A stretch of DNA of 64,000 nt from Annona cherimola (GCA_030490835.1 CM059975.1:12281579-12345578); one strand, 5' to 3'. Shown: positions 10,600 through 25,124, numbered from the stretch's first letter. Notes: generated by a model not told the origin, from the sequence alone. Program-made: numbers and translations.

Positions 10600-13239
10600 T
10601 AACAAAAGTTTGACTTTTAGAGTCTGTTTAGGCTACTTGTCTTCTTACTTTTTCATATGTTCCTATATAACTATTTTATTTTTTTATACTATTAATTATT
10701 ACTCTTATTATATTATATTATTATTTTGTTTATTTCAAAAAAAATTACACTAAAATTTTTTGTTCATTTGTTACTTGAATTCTGCAAATGAAAGTTGTTT
10801 TTCAGAACCAGTTAAAACAAGATAAATACAATAGTGACTAGAAGGCTTTGATGGGTGCTCAATACACCTAAAAACGTGATAGAAGTAGGGGTTTTAACGG
10901 ATTGAGTTAGACGAATTCAAGCATAATTTTACTTCTAATTCATTTGAAATATTTCAACTCTAATCCGTTTATTGATCTATTTAAAAGAAATCTAATTCTA
11001 ACTCACTTACAACTCATTTAATAAACGGGCTAGCAGGTTTTTAATAAGTTGTATAGCAAACGACTTAAAAGCCTAAACTATATCAGATAATAATCTCACA
11101 GAGAAAAACAATAAGGTATTTTTGAAGCAGGAGAAATGAAAATAAGGCATTAACGAGAAAATTGAATTAAAGCAGCAGTGAAAAATTAAAATTAAGTGGT
11201 AAGAAGAAGACTTATCAAAAGAAATAACCAAGGGGTTTGGATTTATAAATAAAATTTCAACAAGTTAAAAGAGTTAAATAGATTGAACAAGTTAAATAGG
11301 TTAAATTGGTTAATAAATTGGTCGATGGTTATAAAATCTCAACCCTAATTCATTTATTTAATTAAATAGTTGAACAGGTTAGCGAATCATAAACCATTTA
11401 TTCAAAAATCTCAATCCAAATCTATTTATAAACAAGTTGAACGAGCAAGTTTACGGGTTAATCATGACCATTAATATTCCCAGGTAAAATGTTTGCTTTA
11501 GAAGTTAATCATAACTATTAACACTCCCTGGTAGAATGTTTGCTTTAGAAGTTCCATGGAACGAGGATTTCTCATTTAGCAATCCCTTCATAACAGATCC
11601 GCCATAGAAAGCCTAACGTCCACCTGTTCTCTGTTCTGACCAATCTATGAATTTCATCATGTCTTTGGTTGCCTCTGCTTAAGTCTTAGCTAATCTTAGT
11701 TTAATCGTACCACTGCCAACTGCACCTAGAAAATGACATAGACTGTTTTTTTAATTTAAACCAACTATGATTTTCAAGCCAAAGCTTATTTTATAGGAAA
11801 GGCTGGATCACGCCATAATAAATTTATTAATTAGTTAATAATTAACCATACAAACAACTGTTACTTTGTATCTACATATGTGCCCAAGGTTAGACCAAAG
11901 TCAAGTATAAATCTTACCACATGTTTCAATAAAAAGATAATTCATAAAAACTATCCTATATATTGAACCCCTAAAAAAAACTCAAAATTATCAGGCACTG
12001 TGAATATACAAAATCACACGATATTAAGTGTCAAAAGACAAGAAAATTCAGCTCCACTGTATGCAAACCTAAGCAAATGCTGAATGTAATTTAACCATGG
12101 CACTAGCTATTCCTTCTATTTGGGAAAAAGAAAATAACCATGGCAATGGTGAAGCAACAAAAGTAGAATGTCATGTGACAGGGTAGAATCTATCATGGGG
12201 TCAGGTTAAAGTTGTTATTTTAATGGTTGGAAGCAGACAGATATTGACTTGGACATGTGAAATGTCGAAAATGACAAAGAGATAAATATATCACCCTGCT
12301 GTTGTAAAGCACTTCCATTCATCGGACAAATAATATTTTATGTGATTCAATTTGAGTATTCTACTTCATATATTTTATCAAAATAATGTATCTTCCACGA
12401 ACAAGTTACACTATTTTTTTATTAGATTTGGCCATCCTACTTGAGATATTCCACACGCTCCCGCATCACAAAATAAAGAAACAGGTCCTCCAATTTTTTA
12501 TTAGATTTTTGGGCCCTTCCATCAAGATGTATCTGATATCTCATATCTATATATCCTGCTTTCACAGCCACAAGCGCAAAATGCACCAAGTCTACCAACC
12601 AGAACTAGCTGTAATATTCTGGTTCTGGATCCAGCCCACACATTTGGGAGAACATGCTGACATTCAAGGCCCTTTTTTTAGGCATTTGATGAAAGGAAAA
12701 AAATTCTAACTTTGTCTTACACACTTTCTTTGAGATAATTTAACATCTTAGTCACTTAACTATTCTACTTTTTTATTATTATCATCACATTTATCTTTTC
12801 ATATAATCATCTTATCTATTTTATCTTTATTTTTTTAATATTGACAATCATTACTCATATTATATGGCATTATGATTTTATTTCTTAAAGTTACAATCTA
12901 GCCAAAAGTAGCTCCCGGCTTTCAGATGGTTCATAAGGAGAAGAATTACACAATTTTCTTTACTTTTTTCTTCTTATAAACACTCTTAATGACAGAGAAG
13001 AATTAGAAGTAGCCTGATTCCATATGGCTTTTTGGCATATTTTACCCCAAAAAAATTTCGTGCAAAAATTAAGCTCAATCAAACATTCACGAAAAGCGGA
13101 TGAATTCAGCACTTTCTACTTATGGCTACTTGCCATAAGTGAGGCCAAACAAATTCTTATGCCGACTAGCTTGTACCCAACTTACGGGACTAAATAGGAA
13201 AACAAAATTAGGTTTGGTGATCTTGTTAGGAAAACAAAA
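10600..13239. other. Intergenic spacer, AT-rich
   Basis: No supported gene. About 10870-11460 has the repeated 'gggttttaacggattgag / aaacgggctagcagg' texture seen in degenerate hAT-type elements, but ends could not be defined. The block at 12720-12900 resembles a strongly diverged inverted copy of MITE family A. The 107-codon frame at 12386-12709 has no recognisable domain. Confidence 0.5.
11458..11551. repeat. 47-bp tandem duplication
   Basis: Two adjacent units beginning ttaatcat and ending gctttagaag start at 11458 and 11505, with a handful of differences. Origin unknown. Confidence 0.85.
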
Positions 13240-13855
13240 TTATGGTTGGCTTTTGAAAATTTAAATTCGAGAAATCTGATCATTTTGAGGAATAAATTTA
13301 TAAGTATATTTAGAGTTCAAGCAAACCCAAATTTAATTTTCATAGTTAGACTTAAGGTAAAATATATTATATACACAAAATCTAAATAATATTTCTACAA
13401 TTTTATGTATTTTACAGTATTTGTGTTTATATTAATTTGACTACGTATTTTCTACTTCGAAATTATATTTTAGATAAATTTAATCATCTTCATTTATATT
13501 TATATTTATTTTTATATTATTCATGTTTAAGTTTGTCACTTTTCTTTCTTTTTCTCCCTTTGAAATGTAAATTTTCTCCTAAAATCATACTTTATGTCGC
13601 TATATTTTTCCCAAATTTAATTACAATATGTTATCTTTTTTGCTTACATAATTTATTGGTTGTTCATTTACATGAAATTTAAAAAATTAACAGTATTAAC
13701 TTTTCAAAAAATCAATTCGATTATATTCTAATCCAATTTATTTATATAAATAATGGTAAATTTTAAGTTTTACAAATTAATTTAGAATTTAAAATTTTAA
13801 AACAAGGCTGAGGTTGAAGCAAACTTGAATTTCGTGAACATGAGTTGCACCCCTA
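13240..13855 (-). mobile_element. Decayed hAT-type element (family C), right end visible
   Basis: Read on the minus strand, the sequence starting at 13855 is TAGGGGTGCAACTCA, followed by a stretch resembling the first about 50 bp of the intact element at 45591-47645 (gaaa/ttcaa/tttacttcaaccct-like). Only this terminal repeat is clear; the far boundary near 13240 is a guess. No coding capacity. Confidence 0.5.
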
Positions 13856-16800
13856 TTGAAATGTCTGTTGGCAAGTAACTCTTTAAGTCTCTATAATTTT
13901 GTGATTCATGCCTTCTAACCATGGATTGCACCACATTTAAAGTTTATTCAAAAAATTGTCTACCACTAATGGCATATTATAATGAAAATCAACATTTGAA
14001 TAGGTAATCTAATATTGATTGATTCTTTTTTATCAATTACGTACCAATCCAGATATGATTAAATGATGTAATGGTACTATTGGATATATCATAGATATCT
14101 TATTTCTTGATGGTTGGTGAGTCAAGTATTGATTGGATATGGACCCCAAACTAAATTTATTACATCAAATACTTTTTAATTAAGTTCATGCATCTTTAAT
14201 TTCTGAAGAGAGTGATCTATTATGTGATTCGTAGGCTACTAAGATCAAGTGTGGCATAATTTAAAGTTACCAAATACCATTATCGTTATATAGCTTTGTC
14301 TGCGTCCAAATTGCTCAAAGAATACTCAAAAGTTGGACTAGTCTAATAAATGTTGGCTGTAGTTGGAAGAACCAACACAGGAATCAGCTGCATGAGATTT
14401 TTTTTTACTAATAAACTTTGAAAGGAGGGTTTTTTTTTTTTTTTTGGCAAAAAAAAGAGGATTATTCGCAAATCGATAGTTATAAGGTAATAAATGCAAC
14501 TATCCCTTCCTTTTTCTTTTTTTTTTATGCCCAAGCTGGTTGAAGTAGGGATCAGTTTAACCAAGTGTAAGCTTTTGATTTTAGGCCTCTGAACCGGCTT
14601 ATTGGAGGCTAGTGGAACTCTTACCAAACTTTTGATAATGAATAATGATGATGAAGAGGACCTCATTGGCTTCTTTATGATTCATCAAAATTTTATAGCC
14701 CACCATAATAATATTAATTGCACAGCAGACTGTTCACTAACAATAGAATAGTAGTAATTATACTCCAAATACCTAGCTTTGTCTATCTGTAAGTAGCAAA
14801 TCATATCCAAAGCAGATTCTAATGACACTTGGGGATGTTGGTTCGTCCCTTGATATTTTTGAATACTCAAGGGGACAAACGCGTTTGCAGCAATAATTTC
14901 CGATCCATCATATGGACCACTTTCGAATTCTTAGTCTAGATTTGAGTGCAGTAATCACAATTTTCATTAATTACCAATCGATATATCCCTAGTATCAACT
15001 AGATGAAAACAAATGGCGCTGTACATATATCATGGCAATTTGGCAATAATTATAGTTGTCTAATATTGAATGGTTGAATAGTATTGGATACAGTTAACAT
15101 ACAGAAATATTCTCATGTGATAAGACAACATCAGACGTCCATGTGATAATGTTACACATCCAAATTATAATTTTGTTAATTTATTATAAACACTACAAAA
15201 TATGAATGATTATGTAATTGACATTAGTACGTGCATGTATAAGAAGTTCAGTTCAGGATTTGAAACAGAATAGAGGAATCAGCCTCCATCTGAAAAAAAA
15301 AAAAAAAAAAAACCACAAAATTTATGGCATACGTCAAATTAATAGCAACCAATCTGAAAATTTTTTCTCGTCAATAGTTCACATTCTTGATGCTAACGCA
15401 AACGTAGACCATTGCCGTTCCCATGAAGATTGCTAAAAATAAATTACTATCGATCTCTTAGTAACTGGACCAGGCAGTCCGACGGGTCCAACTGTGAACT
15501 GTTCACAAACTAGTTCACCGGTTTAACCTGGTTGAAACATGGCTAAAGCAAAAAGACTGAAAATCGATGATGAAAAAGATTTACACCACGATTCCATTTT
15601 CAAAACATTGGTTGATATGTTACATAGATCCAACAAATATATTTCATCAAAAAAAAAAAACAAATATAATCGAGGACAATGATTCAATACAAGCAGATGC
15701 ATAGGATTTTCATGCATCTCCTTTTTTTTGTTTAAAACGTATTTTACCAAAATTTAAAATATTTATCATGTTTAATATTCACATATATTTATTTATGATT
15801 TTTAAAATCACATATAGTAAAAACTTTTATGTATTACGTACTATATATTTTTGAAAAAATAATAACTAAAATTCACTTACAAATGCTAGTTTTAATAAAT
15901 TATAAGTTTTCAATGAAAGTAATTTTTGATAACAAGATAAAAATAAATGGGATTAATTAGAACAAATGGTTTAGATTTAAAAAATAAAATCAAAGGGGTT
16001 GCATAGATAGAATTCTCCGTGTAGCTGGACTATAATGAATCAATTCTATAATCTAAATTTAAATTGTTTGTGTGTTAATTAACTCATGCTAATATGAATT
16101 GAATTTATTAAATACTTGTAGAAGAAGCAGTACAAATATTTTTTAGTTGAAGTTCTCGTCATTCAAAACTGGGAATGAAATCATTTCCCAAAAAATAAAC
16201 GTCACATATGATTGAACTTTCTGTAAAATAGAGCTTGTAAATACAAATAGTTGTAATTTAAAATTTTACAAAATAGATTTTATAAATCTTAATCCTTCAC
16301 AGCACAACCTTTTGTGCTCTTGATTTTTAAACTAAATAGGAGAGAGAAAAATAATGCACTTGCAAGTTATTCTAGGATACATTTGGGTGTGTTCCAAGTT
16401 ATACAAAATATTTGAATTGAATTTGTATTATCATTCTCAAGGAAGTTTTTTTAATTTTCAATACAACTTTACTCATTCTCAATACAACTTTACTTATCAT
16501 CAACACACATTATTATATTTTTGTTCCAAATACAAATTTGATCTGATAATCTTATATAATTTGGAACAAGCCTTTAATTTTAGAAAATTCAGTGGCACTT
16601 TTGTTTGGACACTAGCTAACTAACCATTATAAGGTTCATTTAAAGATCTTAAATTTACAAGATATATTTTGCAAAATGTTAAAATGCAATCATGCAAACA
16701 TAACTATAGTGTCAATTTGTCCATAAATCCTAAATAAAATTGTACTGTCGACTGGGTGTTTGCTTGTTTAATAACTAGAGGGAGGTATAACTCCGGGTTC

Positions 16801-19322
16801 CTGAAAATAAAGTATCCATCCCATCCACCGTGGCATATGCTTTTCTATGGCTTAACGCTTAGTTATTAGACCAGCATTTGCACATGGGTCAACGATCTTA
16901 ATTGGTTGATAGCTACAGATTCTTGTAATGACAAGGACGTGTCATCATCCTGATGACAGAGATCCATTTTCAAATTGGCGATCCTAAATTAATTATCATT
17001 GCCCATATGCTTGTAATCTCAAACATCCATTGATTTTTGTACTTCAGTAATTTATTTATTGAGATAATCAGATTAGGTCTAGTTGTCCTTAATATATCTG
17101 GTATGATAGCGTGAGATGATTTGCTTCCACATGCAATTAATTTGCATGCGCTCCTTTTAAGTTTGCTGATATTACATATTGACCTGTGTAATTATAATTT
17201 TTTCATTGTATCCTCGACATTTAACTTGACTCCATTTTTTGTAGAATAGACACTGCGACTTTGTCTAATCATAAGTTATCCAGTATGGTTTGAGTTTTTG
17301 TGTACTAGACACTTTAAGCTTCGAGTGTGTTTCAAAATAACCTCCAATTTTGGCATTTTAATGCAATGTATGTATAAAATGAGTTGAAATTTTTTTAATA
17401 TATTATATTTAAAACCTCTTTGCAAATGTTGATGCCAGGGTTCAATTTGTAATTTTTAAAAATATACAAGGTCTATTCCATAGATAACATAGTTAGAAGG
17501 CTTGATTTGCAATTAAACAAAGTGCAATGCTATTTTTATCTTTTATAGAAAAAATTTAATAGTATTTGTGAACACTTACACAGTCAAGTAGTTTGACATC
17601 ATGAGAAATATTAGTATTTAAAGTGGTAGTCTTCATTTACATTAAAAATTAATAGTGATTTTTAATGGATTATGATTGCAGGATTTTTATTAAATCTGTG
17701 AATTTTAAGCTGAGAGTAACGAGGCAAAATAGTGATATTGGAAAACTTTAGAATTTCGTTTAAGAGTAATTAGATTAACTTGAAATTGGATAGTTTCTTT
17801 TCAGTAAAAATGAAAAAGGAGGAGAAGAAAAGGAAACCAAAAAACGAATGGAAAAAAAGGAAATTCTGCCAGTTAAAAAGTCTATCAGACTCAATTTTGA
17901 TAAGATAATAAATTAAAATATAAATAACATTGAACAAAAGTTAATTGTCGGTATAAAATAGAAATTATACATTGAAAAATGAGGAAAGAAATCCTTTTAA
18001 TAATCTTCTCTTATTTCATTTCCCTTCCACGTTTACAACCAGTTGCTTACTTGCATAGAAATTTTAGCACATCCACTTGGGAATTGGGATGAATCACAAG
18101 GGGATTTTTTAATTTTCAAAAATTCCGGGGGGCCAGGGGGGGGGGGGGGTTATGTGGCTCCGCCTATGTGGGGTGAATTGTTGTCGACGCTGTGAACGCA
18201 ACCCCTTTTTGCTACTTGGATCGATGTGTGCGGCCTATTATAAGCCACGTTATGCCCATCACGTAGATTAGCCTCGTAGGCATATCTCGATCGTGCACGT
18301 GATTTTTTACATGATTACTAACTATATGTAAAACAATATTATAACTTAAAACAGCCCTATAAATCACGTAGTTCTAGCTAGTAGCTAGCTCTTGTCCTCA
18401 AATTTATTTGGAAGGGACCCAAGAATTCATGCATGTACAGTATACGTGACTTTCTTGTAAGTTGCAACTCAAATCGCGGGACCAGCAAACTGGATAGACC
18501 CGTGCTTAAATTGGCTGTCGCCCTCTTTCCCTCAACAATCCGATTTACAAGACATGTTGGATGCTTATAACTCAAATACAATTAAGTCTGTAACCATTGT
18601 ATGTATGAATTTTACACATGTTAGTTATTATTAAATAAGTCAATTTTTTTTTATCGTGTTGTCGACATTGGATAAGCAAATACCGTATGGAGATATATTC
18701 AAAGGAGAAGAGTAATGAGGTCCCAACTTCTACCTAATATTGGAACTCTAGAACTCTTACTTACACTTCTTTATACACTTCCATGTTAGCTGCTTAGGCA
18801 TCCAAGTGATGATAGATACATCACGTTTAGTATAAATAATTTTGAGTTACTTTTTTTAAGGACGCAAGAGAAAAAAAGTGAAATTCATTTTAAAAAGCGG
18901 ATATAAATAATAAAATTATAAAAAAGGAAAGAGTGATGAATAAGGACCAAGAGAATTAAGGTAAATTTTTACGAACTTTTGGAATGACAAAATAAGTACA
19001 TTATTTTTTTAAGTAAAAAAAGTACATTATTCATTTAAAATTGCAAGAAAAATTCTTATATACAATCATGTATTTAGAACAAAATATAAATTAGGTTGTA
19101 CATAATGACAAATGCAACCAAGTTAAAAGCATTTGCAGCTAACTTTCATTAATAATATTTGAACTACACACAATGTTACATGCAACTAAAATGTATATAA
19201 AACTATGTACAATGCGTTATTAAAATATAAGTATTTGTTCATACTGCAAAGTCTCATATGTAACCAAATATATAACTAATTTATTCATTGAATATACTTA
19301 TTTGCAGTTAAATGACAACTAA
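13856..19322. other. Intergenic spacer, AT-rich
   Basis: No supported gene over about 5.5 kb. Contains poly-A/T runs (for example 14428-14444, 15293-15312, 15650-15661). At 18127-18175 a C/G-rich patch with a run of 14 G is followed by tggctccgcctatgtg, which resembles the terminus of common plant DNA transposons. No complete element was resolved. Confidence 0.5.
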
Positions 19323-19502
19323 TGTGATATCCCACATCAGTTAGGATGAGGGGGGAGTCTGGGTTATAAGTAGAGGCCGCCAGGTACCTCAGTGAGACGC
19401 CTTTTGAGGAAGGACGGAATGTGCGTGAACCCAAAAGAGCAAAACCGTACGGGCCAAGGCCCAAAGCAGACAATACCTTACTGTTAGGCCTGTGGCGTTA
19501 CA
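19323..19502 (+). repeat. TRIM left LTR
   Basis: 180 bp, TG...CA ends. Same length as the right LTR. Confidence 0.9.
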
Positions 19503-19578
19503 AATGGTATCAGAGCCGACTCCCGACCTCCAGCCAATGGTGTCCAGCGGGGACGCTGCAGCCCCAAGGGGGGGTGAA

Positions 19579-19758
19579 TGTGATATCCTACATCGGTTAG
19601 GATGAGGGAGGAGTTTGGGTTATAAGTGGACGCTGCCAGGTACCTCAGTAAGGCGTCTTTTGGGGAAGGACGGGATGCGCGTGAATCCAGAGGGGCAAAA
19701 CTGTACGGGCCAAGGCCCAAAGCGGATAATACCTTACTGTTAGGCCTTGGGTGTTACA
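19579..19758 (+). repeat. TRIM right LTR
   Basis: 180 bp, TG...CA ends. Several substitutions relative to the left LTR indicate an old insertion. Confidence 0.9.
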
Positions 19759-22264
19759 ATTAATGCCCAAACTCATACTATATACATAGAAAAATTAGTT
19801 GTTATATTTAAGAAAATTTGTTACAATGATAATAACATAACCCTATCAGTCATCAAATCGGATTCTCCTTGCCATGCAATGAAATTACTACACAAACCAT
19901 ATGGCATATGTTGCCATTCTTTTTCATTGGTATTTACAATTATCTTAAATAGTATTTTTTCCAATTAAGTTCGGAAATATTCTTATAAATTTCTTACAAT
20001 ATTTTAACACACAACTAATAATATTTCTAAATTTATTCATATAATAGACACTCCCACATACCTAGGGAGATAGGAACCACCTACTTCACTCTGGAGATTT
20101 TGCACCTGTTATGATTCAAACTTGGTACCCAACATGTTAAGGCGAACTATTACCATGACAGCACTATCGTCGTGGCAGCATATGCTTTGATTCTTAAGAG
20201 AGCTTCTTTGTTTTTTACAATTAATTTCATAGATTGTTTTTCCATAAATTAAAGGTATGAAACTAGCTAGGCGGCTCTTGAAATTTTTTTTGGAGTAATG
20301 ATTACCAAAAAAAACTCAAATGTCATTTTTTATCAATGGTTATAACAAAAGAGGCCGGTCAAAGCTCAGTTGCTGCAAAGATTGGAAGAGAATTTTGGAT
20401 AAAAATATATTTGGAATAGAAAAGTTGTATTAAAAATGGAAAATGTAAACGCTACTTTTTTGAAATAGAAAAAATATTTTTGAAAAATGAAAAATTCAAT
20501 TTCAGAATCACATCATCCAAGGTGTGAACAATAAACATTTTTGTGGGGCTCAAAAAAACTAATAATTCGCATGCATAAAATTTTTTGTGGTGTCCTGGAA
20601 TATTTTCAGGACCCAAGTTGCTAGCGCTTAATTCTTAGCTATTTCTCTCATTTCTCATCATCCCTAACTTTATGAGATGCAACTAACAAGTATTTGTGGC
20701 GGTTGACGCGTAGCCTTGGTTAGATTTGGAGCGAATGATCATTTGAATGTTCCAATCACTTGTATTGGCTTCTATATATCCGGACACTAATTAATTAATT
20801 ATAAGATGAACAAAAACACACAGTGGCCCACCTGATGGACCGCTGGCATCTTGCTGGCGTTGGCCATGTGAGCGTGTTGGGTGCACATAGAAACGGAGGA
20901 GGTGAGCTTAAATAGTTTATTAGCTGGCATGAGGGCCAAATCCCTCACGTTTTCCGAGAGATGATTGCGAGAATCCGGAGGAATAAACCACAAATTCGTT
21001 CGCATGTGCACAAAATCTGCATTAGATACTGTTGCATGTAACTTTCCCTCCCTGACGAAATTTCAACTCACTCCCCTCCGCTCGGCTCCCCTCCATTCAT
21101 TTCCAAGAATATATTAAATTCACATGGCAAGTATCTATTTCAACAAAATTCATATCAAGCTAATTTTTCAGTCGCATCAATATACATTTGTGTGCATTGA
21201 GTATATATTTGGGCAATTGGTTATTTAGTCGTGAGTCATTAGTTGCTTAATTTATAGCGGTGGTATTTAAATAGATATAGTTATTTTTTATATTAAACGC
21301 AGCTAAAAGTAATTTTTAATGCAGTTATTGAAATATTACAAAAAAGAAGTAAAACTTTGGTTGCAAATAATGTAGAATTTAGGTATAATCAAATTAAACT
21401 TTAACGGCAAAAAAATTCTACATATAAAAAATTTTGTGGTTGTAATTCACGTGAAATTTCTAGCTCGTAGCCCTCTCAATATCAGTACCATTTTTGAGGT
21501 TCCAGAATAGGTAGATTAACTTAAGTCATTATAAAAAACGAGACATTAAATTTCGTTACTATATATCAATTTATATGATGAACTAAAGCTAAGTCATTAT
21601 AAGACCACGTAAAAAGCTTTAACCACAGTTTTCAAAGTTATTACTAAAAGTTATGCTTTTAATTGTAGATTTTGTTATTAAAAAATTATTTTTGGCAATA
21701 TTCCTTGTGTTATCCTTTCTGAAAGCTAGTTTTTATCTGCAATAATATCTTTTTTATGGGTCTGCAATAATTATTTAGATTGACTAAAAAAATATTGTGA
21801 AATGTTAGTTTTCTTGTAGTGCAGGAAGCAGAAAGTGGGCAATTGCGTCTTTTAATCTTTAAAAATTATTTTGAATGTAATTAATATAAACTTATGAATA
21901 AAAATTGCTTTTCTCAATTATCAAACAATCCAACCACTGAATTCGAATATCTTAAACATCCACAGATGGCAAGCAACGACTCACAATTTCAATGAATAAC
22001 TATCATTAACATTCAAATGGTTTCTTTTGAGAAGAACTTACATTGAGGCATACCAACAAACATTTGGTTATTCAATGACCAACTCACCCAAGAATCTGCT
22101 TCTATAATACATAATCTGATCATCTAAAAAAAATTACTTTCATTTTACACGTCATAATACCTATTTAATTAAGGGCTTGATCAGCCTAGTGCCATTGTAT
22201 GTATAGCAAAAGCTTCAAAGCACCATTCATTTAGAGGAAGTACAATTAATGCATATACAAGAAT
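19759..22264. other. Intergenic spacer
   Basis: No supported gene. About 20043-20170 (minus strand) has a short GC-richer unit with a tRNA box-B-like 'ggtaccaagtttgaatc', weakly SINE-like. The 70-codon minus-strand frame at 20799-21011 has no domain. The rest is AT-rich, with numerous degenerate repeats. Confidence 0.5.
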
Positions 22265-22854
22265 TGTTGCATCCGAACCTATAAATTTGTTCGAGCAAAA
22301 TTGCATGTATATGAATTTTGTAAAATTTTCATCCAAGTCTAAAATGTTTGCCTGAAATTACAGATGTACCTATACATCCTAACTCCTTTTAAAATTATGA
22401 AAATACTTTCATAAACGATAAAATGAAAAAAGAAAATACCTTTAAAATAATAAAAAATATTTTTCATATTAAACGGATCCATTTAATGTGAGGAATATTT
22501 TAAAATAAAATTTTTTGATATTTAAAGATATTTTCTTATATTTTTAACAATGAAAATACTAGAAAATACCTTTAAAATACCAAAAAAATTTAATTTTTAC
22601 AAATATTCCTAATTTCTAATAGATATATTTAATGTCAAAAATATTTTTAAAAATAAACTTTTTTAGTATTTCAAAGGCATTTTTATATTTTTCATTCTAT
22701 TGTTTATGGGGGTATTTTTGTTATTTTCAAAAAAGATCTAGGATTTGTAGGTACATCCGCAATTTCAAATAAATCTTTTACGGATATAAATTTTTTGAAA
22801 AGAGTGACATTACCTCAAATGTAGCTAAAACCTTGTAGGTACAGATGAAAAATC
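22265..22854. mobile_element. Fold-back (long inverted repeat) element
   Basis: Inverted arms flank an AT-rich centre. The clearest segment is 22353-22380 (tgaaattacagatgtaccta...) against the reverse complement of 22740-22767 (...taggtacatccgcaatttca). Weaker pairing continues outward to about 22265 and 22854 (gcatccgaacctata versus taggtacagatga). No ORF. It could fold into a long imperfect hairpin; the boundaries are approximate. Confidence 0.65.
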
Positions 22855-24218
22855 CTGCAAATATATAAAAAGAAATTATTTTCTAGAGAAAATACATCAA
22901 TTTCCTAGAGAAAAAACACACTTATTTTTTATTTTTTCTATTATGTTCCACAGATCGTCGAAGTAAGCCCTAGATTGATCATACTTATTGTTTTAATTAA
23001 GGCATAAGATTACTTTGCTCCAAAATTTTTATGAGCTCCAATTAGTTAGTATGTTCTTCAATCAGGATAATATATACGTGATCGAGTCCGTAGCTAATGC
23101 ATATCCGTGTCAACTGTCTACCTAAGATGAAATGTGAGCTCCACTTTGTCCTCAACTCATTCTATCAGTCTTGAGACAAGTAAAATGAAGATATAAAAAG
23201 GAAAGATATTAGTACTTATCACATCCTTGACTGCTTCTGATCAATTTTTCTGACGTAACTTATGGATCTATCCGCATTTATTCTAACAACTTTAATTTGT
23301 CCCGATTATATATTTTAATCATTATTGTCTATTTTTCTGTTGAAGATTTTCGTTTATCTATTCTTATTTATTTGCTTATATTATTTTATCTATTTTGTGT
23401 TCTGTGGCCAATTTCTTGCACGCATATCGGTAGTCAAGAAATTTTATATATATAACCGAATCATGATGATGAACTTGGCTTTTCTGATTTAGATGCAAGA
23501 TCATAGAAAAGATTTCTTCTGCGATCCTTGCTGCTGAAGTTTGGTGTTCCACATCTCGTTGGTGCGAAGTGGTAATTTCTTTGTTGCTATCAAATTAAAT
23601 TATAAACGTTTGACTCTATTAATCGAATTGCAAGATTTTATGATAGAAAAAGAAATAATATTATATGTAGAATGTAAGTAGGTTGTAGTGGGAAAGTAAA
23701 TAGATGTTTTACGGAATAAAGATCAACGATAAAAATAAAAAAAAAATAAAAAAAGATGAGAAAAAATATAAGGCGGATCGCAGCTTGGCTTTTATAAGAT
23801 GGCAAGTGCACTTTCCTTGATCGGGTCTTTTCAATTATAGGATAAGCCTTTTGATTTTTATAGCCTCCTAATTTATTCGGTTGTCGCCTACATATCTACG
23901 GTCTAATTGTCCAATGACCGGTATTGAAAATGAGAAAAAAAAAAGAGATAAATTTTAAGAATAAAGGAAATTAAAAAGAAAGTAATAAGAAATAAAATAA
24001 AAGATAAATTTTCTGTATGATAAAAATTTTAAAAACTAAAAGTGTATTTGGTAACCAAGAAAAAATCTCTATAACTTTTTACACAACTTTTCATATAATC
24101 ATCTTAATTTATAATCATTTCTTAACAAACTATACTATCTATTTTAACTTTATTTATTATCATCATTCTTATTATATGTTATCATTGGCCCGTTTGTTTC
24201 CAAAAAAATTTTATTGAA

Positions 24219-24266
24219 TTTTTTTCACATTTTTTGGATTAATAAACCCAAAAAATGTGAAAAAAA
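24219..24266. repeat. Short perfect hairpin
   Basis: tttttttcacattttttgg (24219-24237) is the exact reverse complement of 24248-24266, with a 10-nt loop. It is probably the core of a small MITE whose end may be the nearby ggcccgtttgtttcc. Confidence 0.85.
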
Positions 24267-25095
24267 AAAATTACTAAATGATGGGTATGAGGTGGAAATG
24301 CATGAAAACTTCCCTTGCCCTTTTCTTCCTACTCAGTAGAGTCATGACTTTTTCTAGACTCGTGACTTTTTCCCCTACTTTTTCATTATTCGGGCGGAAG
24401 GAAGGAGATTTAGGTGCACATATATATAGGCTTCCTCGGATATTGACATGTCAAGTGTTGTGACCTGTGAGCTGCTGGAGTATCCAACAGCTACCAAATA
24501 AAATATAACTGGAATCATGCACTCAACATCTTGATTTGATTTAGGGGGCGGGGGTGTGTGCTAGCTGCATGTATCCAAGATACCACCGTGCGCTCGTGAT
24601 CCTCTCACGAACATGGCATATTATTCTGCGGTGGGACCCACGTAAATTTACACCACAATCAAGTCAAGTCGTGCATCAACCGACCAGTAGATGGCCGGAA
24701 ACTATGTTTTTCCATGAAAATTGTATCGGCGTACGTTTTTCAAGGTATGTCATCTAAATTTTTTATTTTTTCTATTTTTACCCTACTCTCTCATCATTTT
24801 TCCTTTCAAAAATTACTATTTATTCCAACTTTATTTCTATTATTTTCCATTAATCACACAAAATTTAAAATAATTCATATTTCATTTTCCAAAATTCCAC
24901 CCTTTTTCACCGGACCAAACATCACCGTATACATGCCTCCCCACAAGGCGCTGGAATTAATGCCTTAAATCAAGCCGTCAGGATTCGCTGCATGCTTCTG
25001 AAATGGATAGCATCGCTCGGATGCCTGATACACTCCATGTAGATGTAGGCCCCCACTATGCTTGATTGCCCCCAGTTTTCAGTTTGGACAGTCTT

Positions 25096-25124
25096 CCATG
25101 CATGCATGCATGCATGCATCCATC
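25096..25124. repeat. (CATG)n microsatellite
   Basis: About seven units of CATG/CATC. Each CATGCATG also matches the RY-element core of seed promoters, but with no gene near it this is taken as a microsatellite. Confidence 0.85.

Larger units (their letters stand above)
19323..19758 (+). mobile_element. TRIM (terminal-repeat retrotransposon in miniature), complete
   Basis: Two direct 180-bp LTRs (19323-19502 and 19579-19758) both start TGTGATATCC and end GTTACA, and they are clearly homologous with scattered differences. The 76-bp interior begins almost at once with TGGTATCAGAGC (19505-19516), the primer-binding site complementary to initiator tRNA-Met. It ends in a G-rich polypurine tract (about 19566-19578, run of seven G). 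Flanks are ACTAA and ATTAA, a 5-bp target duplication with one mismatch. With no coding room, it must have been mobilised by enzymes of another LTR element. The inverted ORFs across the LTRs are shadows. Confidence 0.93.

Noticed and set aside
12386..12709. 107-codon frame
   Set aside because: No domain, AT-rich, no splice context, and no similarity to a known family that I can recognise.
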